Below are positions 34,511 through 50,489 of a stretch of 64,000 bases of DNA, in pieces. The number at the start of each line of letters is the position of its first letter. Position 1 is the first letter of the stretch. Source of the stretch: Neckera pumila (Eukaryota > Streptophyta > Bryopsida > Hypnales > Neckeraceae); the NCBI GenBank assembly GCA_963969595.1, contig OZ018416.1, positions 11,796,065-11,860,064 of the forward strand, written 5' to 3'. Made by a program: the position numbers and the translations under genes. Under the pieces are notes generated by a model that searched no databases, had not been told where the DNA came from, and saw only the letters and a list, made by a program, of their open reading frames with translations.

Positions 34511-37500
34511 TAAATGTTTTTCAAGGAAACTAAGAAAATAATATAAATAGATCAAGCTCTAGCTAGATATAATTTCATAGTGTCAAAAAATCTGATTCTC
34601 TCATAACCAAAATTCAAAGGGTCACAATGTCATCTAATCCTTAAATGACATTTCCAGCCCCTTAGACACTCTTGCATCGGAACAATCAAAATTGTCAATG
34701 CAACAATCACTGGTTATTTGATTGGGTGGGCTTATTGTAATTGTAATTGCATAAGGATCACGTATATTGCATAGTTACAACACATTTCAAATTTTGTGAT
34801 TTGTGCAAGGAAGATTGTTGATTGAGAAGTTGGATCATGTGAAGCCCAAAGACATTGCTTGTATACAGTGAATACCAATGAACAATACATGAGCAAAACC
34901 TCCCCTTTTTTAATTTTTTTACTATATTTGGCTAACCGCTTTCATTTATGTAGTTGCTAACCTATTCAATTACCTCGTCAACTATTCATGCTCATATACA
35001 AAATTTTCATATAAGATTTTCTGGATTTCCATGCCAAGAACAAAATTTTCTATTACTGGTTAAACGTGAAACCATAAATATATAATGCATATAGTGTAAC
35101 ACGTTATAAATTACTTGTTAGACATCTTTGCTACAAGTCTACTAATAATTAGAGAGGAGACAGGAGACAACAAAGGTAGCCCTCACTACCTACCTTATGT
35201 CCATGTAAGGTGAATGTACCCATACTTGATAATTTAAGGGATTTTCCAATAGATGTTGAGCAATTTAAGATACAAGAAATTTTTACCATGTAGAAAGATA
35301 AGCAATATGGGGATTTCCAATTTTTATATTTTTATTCCCAAAATTGAAAATACTATGAATTTTGGGAGTCAAAAAGTTGTCATGACTAGTAGCCAATTTC
35401 TAGAGTCATCCAATTCCAATCATCTAAAAAACTGCTTTTCTGCTCACTATTTCTTATTTTTCTTCCTCACTACTTTGGGATGTGTCATAACTTTATAGTC
35501 ACAACCTTGAAAAAACACATTCTAAGCTTTTTAGCCATGGTTGGAAATAGTGCCCCCTACAAGTTGGTTATGGGTCATGATCAACTATGGATACATTTAC
35601 CTTAGTTGCTTGCAAATTTTCATAAATTATCTTTATCAATCTAGTCCTATAAATTATACTATTTTTTCACAACATATCATTAATGGCAAAATTCAAACAT
35701 CTTCTTTGTTTATAATGAATATTAAAACCAATGATCTTCTTCTTCTATATATATAATTTCAGATGGGCAATATTTCTTTAACTGGCAAAATTTTGTCAAC
35801 TTTAACAAAAAGTAAAATGTTATGTCTCATCCCATCTTATTTTCTTTAATCAATTGTGGACAAAAAAAGAAAATTAAGTTAGAAGGTTCATATAGTGACC
35901 AAGCTCTAAAAGCATTTCTAACATAGAGGTATAATTTTCTTTTTTCCATGCACCAATTACATTTGCCAATGTACCAATGGTGAATATAACATAGGTGAAC
36001 ATTTTTAATGACCTAAAGTACATAGTTCCAACTCCAAAACTTTTAACTAATTCTGTGAAGGTTTTAAAAAAATATAAAATCACTTAGGTTAGATACTTGC
36101 CAATTCCATTTTTATTTCAAGAAAATTTATTGAAAAATATTTCAAAGAAGTCCCCCCACCCCCACCCCCACCCCTCCTTAATTGCAAATCAGCTTTTAAA
36201 CCCTGAAGTTCCATTGTCCTTACAAAAGACAAAATGGATTTTGGGCAAGTTCCTAGGAGTAAAATTTTTGGCAAAAGATTTTGTAATTTTTTCGAGAGAT
36301 AGAAAAATTTGTTAGCTTTTGGAAATTTATATAATTTTTATTTCAATCAATGCCTAAGAGCAAAAGTTAGACCATAATAAGCCCAAATTTCAACTTGGCG
36401 GGCAACAAAAGAAATCTACAAAAATTTGAAATAAAAATTTGAAATTTTTTTCCTCTAGTTTGTATTTTTGTCTATATAGAAACTTTTGATTCATTTCATT
36501 TGGCTTTGGGCTCAATTTTGGGCTATGAAAATTATGGAGCATCTTATTTTGCGGACAATTAGAGCATCTTCTTTAAAAAATAACATATAGGACCAATTCG
36601 TTCTTGACCTCAATTTTCATAGTTTTTCAAAACAGAAAGTTCCAAAGGATTAACTTTGATAGTTAGAACAATCTCACCATTGGAATTTGTGTGTTTCAAT
36701 TACAATTTAGAGCTATTAATGGTTTTATTTTTTCCTCTATCTCATACCTACCTCAGGTACGCAACTCTTGTATTATACGCAAGGGTCATCGGCATAAAAA
36801 GGCTTCAAGGATGGCTTTTGTAAAAATCATTAAATATCATATTAAAAAGACCAAAAAGTTGGATGAAGACCAAATTAAAAAGAAACAAAATGTAGAAAAT
36901 GTTGGGTTTCTATATATATATTAGAAAAAAAATCATAATATATATGAAGAATTTAAACACCTAAGCATAGGTTTTGAAAATCCATACAAAAAGTTCCCTC
37001 CAATTAAAATCAAATTCTTATTAAAAAGCCCCAAAAGTTGGGTAGCTTGTCTAATGATACATGTATTAAGAAAATCCATATAATTAAGTTTTTAATGCTG
37101 TTATTGTCCCCAAGAAATATTCATTTCATATATGTAATTATATTTTTGGATTCCTTGTTAAAAGGTCTACACAAATTTTCTACATTAAAATAAATTTTTT
37201 TCTTTGAAATTGGACTAACATGCATTATAAGTGATCATAATCAAGGCAATATGATATGGAAGTTGCATACCCGGGGTACCTATTTCAACTTAACAATTCT
37301 TAAGGAATGAAAATCACATTATTCTTTTTGGATTGTTTTTCCTAGACCCTCAACTCAACTCTTCATGATTTATTTATTTATTTTCCTTTTAAATTCAAAA
37401 TGAATAGTGCAAAAATTTCAAGTTATATGGATTCAAAGTCTCATAAACTAGTTTGTCATAGTGCCAAAAAAATATAGTTCCTTTACTTTGACTGTATTTA

Positions 37501-37565
37501 TCTTGCAATCTATGAGGCCAAACTTTTTAAAATTTCTTCCACACATTCTCATATTAAGATCCTAC
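34511..37565. other. AT-rich intergenic DNA, nothing recognised
   Basis: I see no gene. Short open frames at 35253-35498 and 36691-36924 have no recognisable features. A C-rich CACCCCCACC run lies near 36155. Confidence 0.5.
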
Positions 37566-37969
37566 TAAGGTAGAGCCACCCATTTCTGACTAGTGACCCA
37601 TTCCCGACCTATAGGTGCACGTATTTTTTATCAAGCTTAAAATATATATTTTTTTGTCCTTTTCAAGGTTGGAAGTAATAAATACATGACACATGTCCCA
37701 AGTTGTGAGAAAAAAAGTAAGAAACAATGATTAGGAAAAAAGTTATTAAGTGATCAGAATTGGAAGAGTCTAGTTATTGGCCATGGGTCCGGAGCACTTT
37801 TTGCCTCCCAAAATTCATACTAATTTCAGTTTAAGCAATAAAATTACCAATTTTTTTGCAATCCTTGTCATTTAAATTGATGTACGTTTGATAAATATTT
37901 GTTGTGCCTTCACTACTCCATATCATGTTGGAATTCCTTATTTGGTCGGTTATGGGTGGCTCTACCTTA
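37566..37969. mobile_element. 404-base MITE with TAAGGTAGAGCCACCCAT ends
   Basis: The left TAAGGTAGAGCCACCCAT is mirrored perfectly by the right ATGGGTGGCTCTACCTTA. A second motif copy (TGACCCATTCCCGACC) follows the left end, as in the element at 12052. The arrangement of a doubled CCCATT motif at one end is shared by both. Confidence 0.8.
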
Positions 37970-38063
37970 TTAGATATGCGAAAAAATTGCCATTTTCAAT
38001 TTTATTTTATTTTATTTTTTCCCTCTTTGCACTAGAAATGGTAGTTTTGACTAATTTTTTGAT

Positions 38064-38168
38064 GAAAAAATGACCTTGAGACTTTAGGTGACAACCCTTG
38101 AAAAAAATGGCCTTAGGACTTTTGGGGTTAACCCTTGAAAAAATGACATTGAGACTATAAGGGTTAAA
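38064..38168. repeat. Three tandem copies of a TTAA-element end
   Basis: The sequence GAAAAAATGACCTTGAGACT with a following GGTGACAACCC-like end is repeated three times at ~37-base spacing. The second and third copies end GGGGTTAACCC and AAGGGTTAA. Together with the preceding 37990-38063 (AGTTTTGACTAATTTTTTGA), this is the reversed left end of the 49565-type element, terminal part triplicated. Confidence 0.65.
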
Positions 38169-38659
38169 GCCAGGGACCTAGTAACTTCCTGTTCAAATAT
38201 CTGTTCAAAAACGCTGCTTTGAGATGTTCATAAATTTCTTGAAATCTTCCAACCTCGCCGTCTAAACGTTACCAATGATCCACCATGTCTCGAATGATTT
38301 TCCAAGACTGAAATTGCCATCTGTTCAGTCCAACCCGGGTTCTAACCTGTTACGGCCTTACCAGAGGTGATGACTCTTGAATTTCTTGTGTGATTTTCAA
38401 GACTGTTGACTTTCTTGTGTGATTGATTTTCAAGACTCTTGAATTTCTTGTGTACGTTAAGTTACTACTGTACAATCTGGTGGCAATTCAGCATTTGGAA
38501 AGTGGAAACTGGAAGCAGCACAGCAATTGTCAAGTGTCAATTCGGATTTGGGATGCCGTGAGTGACCAGATTCTGAAGCCATAATTATTTTTTGTTTTGT
38601 TTTGACACAAGCAAAGAGAACCTTTACTGCAAGAAAAAAAAGGAAACAAGAATCCAGCC

Positions 38660-38960
38660 ATAATTTTCATTTTTTCAAAGGTTTTATCTGCAGTACGGAC
38701 GTACAGCTGTTACCAAATTGAGCTGGTTTGATCATTTTTAGATGATTCGAGCAACGTTTCTTCACCTTAGTTTTGGGTCGTAACTTAAATGGGTATGAAT
38801 CCTCGGAACAGTTGGATCCTGTCTGGCAGATCCTGCGCCGCGGGTTGCTTTCGCAACCGACACGGCAAGTGGACCGAATGACCGCCTCGCGCCTGCTGAA
38901 GAAGAAAAATTGTTGCGAAGCCAAACCGACTGGAGCAGCGAGATTTTTTCATCTTCAAGA
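38660..38960. repeat. Dispersed repeat, GC-richer copy
   Basis: See the copy at 17440. The short open frames on both strands here (38773-38985 plus, 38667-38924 minus) are not kept in the other copy, so they are not coding. Confidence 0.65.
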
Positions 38961-39029
38961 CGTCGCCAGCTGTTTCTTCAAATAGGGTACGAGTACTGGA
39001 AACGCTTAAAATTAGCATTTTTAGCCTGT

Positions 39030-39504
39030 AGGATAGGGGGGAATTCCTTGAGAAATGGAGCTCAATAGAGTTTAATCCTAAAGTGTGAGTTATTAGGAAT
39101 TTTAGTTTGTTGGTAGGTTTGGAATCTAGAGACTCCATAACTACCCACAAACTGGAATTCCTCATAACTCTCACTTCATTAAACAAAATGGAGTGATTCA
39201 AACTTTTCCACTTCTAAATATTTCTCTAGAACCACTTCCAACTTTTCATTTTTCAAAAAAGTGATTTTTAAGGAAGTTTTTTGAGCTGCCTGAGTTGCCC
39301 GCCGAGTAACAAAAACCACATATCACGCAATAACTTTTTAACCATGTAGTCAAAAGTTGTGAAAAATAGTTGGACCTTAAAACTACTCCTCAGGAACATG
39401 TTTTGTGAAATTTTCAAAGAAAAAAAACAAAAACTTCGTTCATAGTGAACTGCCCAAAATCGCTTTGTTGCCAAAAAAACTGTGTTTGGTCCTTTAGGGG
39501 TTAA
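39030..39504. mobile_element. Truncated copy of the 55106 foldback element
   Basis: The right arm is nearly complete (GAACCACTTCCAACTTTT, AACTTTTTAACCATGTAGTC and the end GGTCCTTTAGGGGTTAA). Only about 80 bases of the left arm next to the centre remain. Confidence 0.75.
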
Positions 39505-41705
39505 ATTTTTTACCAGACAATATGCAACAAAATACAAGGGGGTATTAATTCATGGTGTTAAAAAATTAGAAATTTTTTTGAGATAATATACGGAGTAAAA
39601 ATTATTGTTCACTCAATTATAAGTAAGATACACATATAAATAATACCTCATATTTGCAATTTTTTTTTTCAAAATGGCCTCAAAGATATAGATCCTAGGG
39701 ATATATTATAGGTAGGGTCAATTTATAGGACTACTGACCTAATTGGTTGGATGAAAAATCATGTGTCAATCCGATGCAATGGATGTTTTTTGTCCCTACG
39801 TAGCTTTCCAATTTGGCCTTTTGTTTTACATTGTTGCAAATACTTTGGATGCTTCACTTCAGATGCTTCGAATATTGTTTCTTGCTTCTTGGAGGCGCTT
39901 AACTTGCATGCTTTGAATCTTGTTTCCTATTATAGCAATGGCTTCACTTCCCGCTTCCCCCAAAATGATCTAAATGTAGTGTTTATACATACTGTCACTT
40001 TGAAGGTTTAGTGTAAAGAGTAAGTTTACTTGTTGAATTTGCATGTCCTAAAATAAGATTTATTGTTGATGTTTACAACGGTATTTATACTGAGCTTGTG
40101 TTGTGGTTGGCAGCCTCGTGAATTTTTTGTGGCAAAGGGTGAAGCCGATTAGTGCAACTTGTCACTTCTGTGGGTGATCCTTATAGCATGTGTGTAAGAG
40201 GTTTAGTATGTGATTTTGTCTCTTTGCTTGGAGCATTTTTTATTCAAGGAATTTCCATGAAGTGTACACAATATGATGCAGGCAACTATTTTAATAATTT
40301 ATGTAATTACAATTGTATTATGAAAACATTTCAATCAACAAACACTTTGATATTATTGTTGGTGCACTATATGTGCTTGAACATTTTTTGTTTATTTTTC
40401 TTTCTATTTTTTTTGGCTTTGTGCATTCTTTGAATTCCTTGCATATTATTTTGTGTTGCATGGTGTATTTTTTTTTGCCCTTCTTTGCTTATTTAGGTTT
40501 ATGATTTGAGGATTCTAATGTAATGTATACATTACAGTAGGAAGAAAGCAACAATATATGTTAAGTCATTCCAATTGTGTTAAATGAATGTTGTGTTTGT
40601 AGTCCTTGTATTGTATTTTTGTCTTTAATCTTTGTATTTGCCTTTTTTACTTTACTTTTTTTTTATATAAAAAAGTAAGTGTGCTAAAATTCCCTTCCTT
40701 TAGAATTCTAAGTCATTGTAGATAGGCAGAAAATACTATAAATTAGGAAACTAGATAATAATGGGAACCATTTTATTGTTCATCATCATCTAAATACCCC
40801 CCAAAATAAAGCCCATATTCGTAGATGATGCACAAATTCCAATACGGAGTGATCCCTCAAGAGTTTTCTACAATTGGAATTGTCATTTTTAAGCTTAATG
40901 ATATTCTAACATATTGCCTTCAATATCATCACATCACTTCAAGTGATCAAAAAAGGATCTAAAATGGTTTCCACCTTTGCATTTGCATGTGAATAGCTAG
41001 TGAGAGAAGAACATGATGCAAAAAATCTCCATTGTTGTGAATATATGGAATCGATTGGAGGTGGTTAAGCTATAAATGTCTCAAAGACATGGATGCCAAA
41101 GACTTCTATTGTTGTCTCTTTTTAGAGGTAAACTATTTGTAACACATTAGTATATAAATACATTAGTGTATTATTGAAGTATTATTAATGTTGTGATTTG
41201 TTTATTTTTGGTATGACAATATTTTGCACCCCAATATAAAAAATTAATTTTGAATCCTCATCGAGTAACAAAAAATTTAATATTCATATCATGTCATATT
41301 GGTATCCTTGAAAAATTAGTCAATTGTACTAAAATTTATGTATAAAAAATACCATATTTGATGGGCCCATGGAAGAGGTTCCCCTACTAAACCACAAAAC
41401 AGGGGCATCCTTTTATAGTGCTAACCCTACATGCAATGGAAGCCACCATGTATGAAGGTCAGATTTGGCAAAGAAATGCCAAAAGGGAATTTTCACATCA
41501 AATTCTGACAAGTTTACGTCACCTTGCACTAATCACGAGATGCTATGTTACACTTTTTTTTAACAAAACCAACTTAATTTCTGTTGAATCTGACCTTCAG
41601 GTAGAGTATGCACATAAACCAAATCTCCTCCAACAAGGGGAGTAAATCCAGATAAGCACCTATATAATAATGCTCTCAAAGTGGTTTTGAGAGGCCCACT
41701 CTTCA
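39505..41705. other. AT-rich intergenic DNA, nothing recognised
   Basis: Short frames such as 39751-40011 and 40152-40433 (plus) have no recognisable domain or splice context. I call nothing here. Confidence 0.5.
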
Positions 41706-41934
41706 TTAACCCTTTTAAGGACAGTTCAAATTGATAATTTTGATTGACCACATTGTGGAAACTACAATTTAAAATGAGAAAATCTTCATGTGAGAGGATT
41801 CAATGAAGAAAATAGCATCTGCTGGTTTTAAATAAAAAATATTTAAACAAATAGAAATCCACATTTTTATCAATACAAAACTGTTAAAAAACATGAGGGT
41901 AGAAAATGGTCTCCTTTGTCCTTAAAAGGGTTAA
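41706..41934. mobile_element. 229-base TTAA-flanked MITE
   Basis: TTAACCCTTTTAAGGAC at the left and GTCCTTAAAAGGGTTAA at the right are reverse complements apart from one T/A change, and both include the TTAA. It is the shortest member of the TTAA-CCC group in the window, and lies near the downstream side of the SOSS-B gene. Confidence 0.85.
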
Positions 41935-42434
41935 TCTATACTGCAAAGCACTCAACTACCAATTATGTCTTCCAACCAGAAAAACTGAGGAAGCAACTAA
42001 CATCTGATTAAAGAAACAATAGTCCAAAACAACATCACCTTCTCTGGTCACTGGCATCACCACAAGGCGCACATAGATTGAAATGAGTGAAGAGAGGCTC
42101 GACCGGTTATGTAGAACATCCCTCACTACTGTAGACGAAAAAAGTCGAGGAAGTAATGGCACCACATACTCAGTGGCAAAAGACGAAACTGCAAAGCACA
42201 GTACGTCCGCATGATAAAAGGAGTTGATTATCACAATTCATGCATGAATATCCAATAGTATTCACAGGCTCCTATACATTCAAACTTCTTGATCAAGACA
42301 TTCTCTAAAGCAACATTCGAGAACATTCTGCATACTTGCCACACTATCATCGACTATCTAAGTTAGCACACATTCAAAGCAATGTCAAAGAGAAACAGTA
42401 CGTAAGGTTACAGAGGATGGAGTGTACAATTGTT

Positions 42435-43461
42435 CTAGTGAAACCCCCCACGGGCATTTCCCATAAGAGCCCCATAGTGATATTGGTTGCCTTGGGGCGC
42501 ATTAGGATTGAAGCCCACGGGGTTCCACACTTTGGGATTCTGAGGATCCGCCACCCACTGCAGCTTGCTCATATTCACATTCTCGGAAAACACCATAGTG
42601 AACTCACCCGTTTTCTCCAACTGGCCTTTCTTGCCTGCCCGCAACACCAAATTCGTCTTGTGGAAGGAGAACACTCCGTTTGTCAGACGAACGATGTCGC
42701 CTGGCAAGAAGGCGTCACACTCATTTCCCCAGAGCTGTAAATGAACTGCTGCAGTCGCATCCACCACCAACGCCACTGAAACTAGAGGCCCCGCTTCACC
42801 TATCCTGGACAGTGGCCCCTTTTCCAAAACTATGAAGGTCAAGTTGAAGTTGGTTGTCACCGATGGTCTCAGATCCTGCCCAAATACGCGAGCGCGTTTT
42901 ATCAATACTTTGGCTAACGAACGTTATCCCCTCAAGGATCAAGGTTTCATGCTTTGAAAATGACCACTTCCAGTTGCATCATATTGTGAAAAATATAACT
43001 AAGATGGGGCCAAATATTACATCACTAGAATCAGTGAAAGAGCATTGCATGTGTTGGTCAAAACACAAATACAATTGAACAAAAGAAAATCTTCATATGA
43101 ACTAATCAAAAATTGCTAAAAAAACATTACGGCCAATTAGGGACTCGTGGTTCCTTTAAAGGCTATCACCTGCAAACTTAATTACTGCAATACATCAGGT
43201 GGAAAAGTTATATAGATATTTGGGAGGTTCGAAATCTCGGTGTAGGAGATTTGAATCATTTATTAATCTCCTCGCAATTTTCGAAGGTATCCAAAAGATA
43301 GATTCAACCTTACAATTAAAACCCCTTATCAGAGCAGAGTAACATCAATCCACAATGGACAACCAAGGACAAGCATTCGTAAGCGCAAACAGACCGGTTG
43401 AAGGGGATACCTTGATTTGTAGAGGGGCTTGTGTGGGCGACGCCACCGGCTGCTGAGCCAT
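42435..43461 (-). CDS. SOSS complex subunit B / hSSB-type OB-fold protein
   Basis: This encodes a single-stranded DNA binding protein of the SOSS-B (NABP/hSSB) family, which in animals works in the DNA damage response with an Integrator-related complex. Exon 1 is 43461-43411 (17 codons, start MAQQPVASP, donor AAG|GTATCC). Exon 2 is 42875-42435 (acceptor GGGCAG|GAT), in phase, giving 163 residues. The OB-fold runs from about residue 17 to 115. Family signatures are IKDLRPS, NLTFIVLEKG, W-ECDAFLPGDIVRLTNG and LRAGKKGQLEKTGEFTMVFSE, which align with human LNLIFIVLETG, IQPGDIIRLTKG and LYTGRGGDLQKIGEF. The C-terminal tail is short, as in plants, and lacks the long proline-rich region of animals. 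An acceptor (TTTCAG|GATCTG) 20 bases before the ATG implies an intron in the 5' leader. Confidence 0.88.
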
Positions 43462-43628
43462 TGGCACTTCTAATACAGATCCTGAAACAGGGTGCACTAG
43501 GTAAGAGCAAAATTTTCAAAATGCTGTTAAATGATGTGGGTTTTGAGCATATTTAGATGTAGAGATCGGCTACTGCTATCGTCTCATCTGCCTCACCAGA
43601 TTCAGAAATGATGGAAAAGAGCGCGTAT
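43462..43628 (-). promoter_or_regulatory. Compact spacer with probable 5' leader intron of SOSS-B gene
   Basis: On the minus strand a donor candidate (TCTG|GTGAGG, boundary 43597/43596) precedes the acceptor at 43482, which would remove 114 bases. This spacer must also contain the 3' end of the VMA21-like gene, so the two transcripts probably overlap or read through. No polyadenylation signal is obvious. Confidence 0.35.
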
Positions 43629-43943
43629 TTAGTCCGTCTTCGCGGCACTTCCCGACGTGCCCTGGTCTTGAGCAACGCTAGCTCTTGCTTTCGAAAGGAA
43701 GGCGGGGTCCGGCAGAGGGGTCGCCCTAACGGGCTTCTCTCGCAGAGCTAGGATGATGTAACAAACAATGACGACGTTCACTGAAAGGACTGCAAGTAAT
43801 CCGCTCCACAAGGTAGTCGACTGTTGCGACAATCCCTCGCTCCCCGGAATCAGCTGATTGTTGAAGGCGTACAAAACCCAGAGAGGCAATCCCCACATCA
43901 ACAAAGACGTGACGCCAAACAGGGCCAATACTTGAGCTCCCAT
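43629..43943 (-). CDS. VMA21-like V-ATPase assembly membrane protein
   Basis: This 104-residue, single-exon protein has the two membrane spans of the VMA21 family: residues ~4-27 (LALFGVTSLLMWGLPLW onwards) and ~46-67 (WSGLLAVLSVNVVIVCYIIL). Between them lies the plant-type loop YAFNNQLIPGSEGLS. VMA21 proteins chaperone assembly of the V0 sector of the vacuolar proton pump in the endoplasmic reticulum. The Arabidopsis VMA21-like protein shares the layout, including FNN-LLPGS and GFLAVVSVNVVIVFYI. I chose the ATG at 43943 (MGAQV) rather than the one at 43961, because homologues start just before the first span. The C-terminus is hydrophilic and has no yeast-like dilysine signal. A leader exon ending at 44546 is likely. 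Confidence 0.85.
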   Translation of the reverse strand: MGAQVLALFGVTSLLMWGLPLWVLYAFNNQLIPGSEGLSQQSTTLWSGLLAVLSVNVVIVCYIILALREKPVRATPLPDPAFLSKARASVAQDQGTSGSAAKTD

Positions 43944-43970
43944 GTAAGGAAACGTACACACACTTCAGAC

Positions 43971-44600
43971 CTGCGCAGATGCAAAACGGGCTCCAAATTC
44001 AGTACAGCGGAGATCAAAACCCTATTACCACCACGAAAGCTTCAGATCGGAGCATTTAATGGAGGGACTTTCCCATTCCACCCTGCAAAACCCTAAAAGC
44101 CGAAGAGCTCATCATACCATCAAGCAAATTTGGTACGCCGGAGGAACAACACTAAAGGTACGCCTTTCGGATTGGATCAATTCAATAAAGGAAATCAGAT
44201 ACGATTCATTTTCCATCTACCGAAGACACCCTCCGATTAATGAAGATATCAAGCTTGGAAAGGCAATTGATCGACCCCTAATATCAATGTTTCATGAAAC
44301 TTTACGCGACGAAAAATCATACACGGCAGATAATCAAGCACGTCGAAAAAAGATGCCAGTCCATCAAAAGTGTGAACCCTACTATGCTGACAACCATGGC
44401 AGATCATTCCACTCCACAAATACAAGCAGTTGTCCTCTCAAAATCGGCAAGGCAGGTGCAGAACAAATAAAAGTGCCATCACACCACATAACCGAAACGA
44501 GTAGTTTATTAGCTAATTCCTGTCAACAAAACGCACCACACTTACCTTTAGGGGAGAAACGAAACCGTACACACACAGCCTACCCTAACTCTCAGTCTTT
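43971..44600 (-). other. Probable 5' leader exon and intron of the VMA21-like gene
   Basis: On the minus strand a strong donor (CTAAAG|GTAAGT, boundary 44546/44545) can pair with the acceptor TGCGCAG|GTCTG at 43971. That places a leader exon at roughly 44546-44600 and an intron of about 574 bases. The plus-strand open frame at 44059-44604 (181 codons) lies antisense to this intron and has no recognisable domain, so I do not call it. Confidence 0.45.
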
Positions 44601-49100
<4,500 letters not shown>

Positions 49101-49129
49101 ATTGCCTATTAATGAAATGCCTATTAATG

Positions 49130-49410
49130 TGACCCTTGGAAGATTCTCCGATGCATTGGATTACACAAATGGGAAAGCCCTTGTCGCGCGCAATCCCACT
49201 CTCTCTCTTGCGTCCATCACCCCAATTGCATCTCCATTTGCGACCTTGGGCCGACGCACATGCCGTGCCTGCGCCACACCAGCCGCCAACTGCATGGCCA
49301 AATGGCGCGGCGCCATTGGCTGGCGTGGACTTGCCGAGCGGATGGTGGTGGCGCTTGCTCCTCCCCACGCACCATAGACACCCCGCCACACTCCACCCCG
49401 CCAGGTGAGT
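49130..49410. other. GC-rich patch in AT-rich DNA, origin unknown
   Basis: Base composition switches abruptly to GC-rich with CpG-containing words. Open frames exist on both strands (49102-49377 plus, 49161-49418 minus), which is expected from composition alone. I recognise no protein. A captured gene fragment is possible. Confidence 0.4.
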
Positions 49411-49564
49411 AACTTCAATCGTTTTAATTTGTAATGTGAATTTTTCTTCAGGATCTATTATATCTCATGCTCATTTTCAAGAGCCCTAAACACGACAAAA
49501 AGCCAAGATTGCAAAGGACACCCTCGCACAAAATCTTAAATAGAAAAATCATAATCAATTGTTT

Positions 49565-50489
49565 TTAACCCCTAAAGGACCAAGGCCTTTTCTCTGCCAA
49601 AAAACTCTCAAAACTGCCATTTTTAGAGCAAAGAGTAGAAGAATTTAAAAATTGTTTTTTTTGCACATCTAACCATTGGATCTTATACCTAACTAGTATG
49701 AGAGTGTGTGGAAAAAATTTTAGAATTTTTGACCGCACAAATTGCAAGATATATGCTTTTGAAGTGAAGAAAACAAGTTTTTCAGTACATTGCGGGACTA
49801 GACTTTTAGAGTTTGAACATTTTTAACTTAAATTTTTTGCACTACAAAGTTTTGAGCTTTAAATCTGTCTAGTGGAGAATTGAGTTGAGAATCTAGGAAA
49901 AAAAAATGAATCCAAAAAAACTTAATTTTCATTCTTAAAAAAATTGTTAAGTAGAAGTAGGTACAAGATAGAAGGAAAATCTAATATATTAATATCTTTT
50001 AGATGGAATTAAAATGCACTAATTCCAATGGTGAGATTGTTCTAGCACAAAAACTAAACCATTTGGAACTTTTTTTTTGAAAAATTGCAAAAATCGCATT
50101 CCAAAATGAATCCTACAAGTTATTTTTTTCTAGAAGATGCTCTAATTGCCCAAAAAACAAGATTGTCCATAACTTTCTCATAAAAAATCCAAAGGAAATG
50201 AATCAAAGCTTTCCTAATAGACAAAAATATAATCTATAAGGAAAAAAAAAAGTTTAAATTAAATTTTTTGCAAAATTTTTTTGCTGCCCCTTCTCCCCTG
50301 TTTTGAGTTTATTTGGGCATAACTTTTTTTTCCGGGCACCAATTGAAAAAAAAATTATATTCCTATGAAGCTTATCAGTTTTTCTATCTCCAAAAAAAGT
50401 TTTGGAAATCACAACAAAAATTCAGCTTGTAGGTACCTGCCCAAAATCCCATTTGTCCCCTGAAGGGACAATGGTCCTTTAGGGGTTAA
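49565..50489. mobile_element. TTAA-flanked element, 925 bases (best preserved member)
   Basis: The left end is TTAACCCCTAAAGGACCA and the right end TGGTCCTTTAGGGGTTAA. The related locus at 53240-53420 shares both flanks (GCACAAAATCTT.AATAGAAAA on the left, TTTTCAAAAATATAAAC on the right) but has one TTAA at 53340 and no insert. Target duplication and precise ends are therefore shown directly. Non-autonomous. Relatives are at 57483, 14084 and 32621. Confidence 0.9.

Noticed and set aside
41956..42234. 92-codon minus-strand frame downstream of the SOSS-B gene
   Set aside because: It starts about 200 bases past the SOSS-B stop and is more likely 3' untranslated or intergenic sequence; no domain is recognised.
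49102..49418. Overlapping frames in the GC-rich patch
   Set aside because: GC-rich DNA has few stop codons, and none of the translations resembles a known protein.
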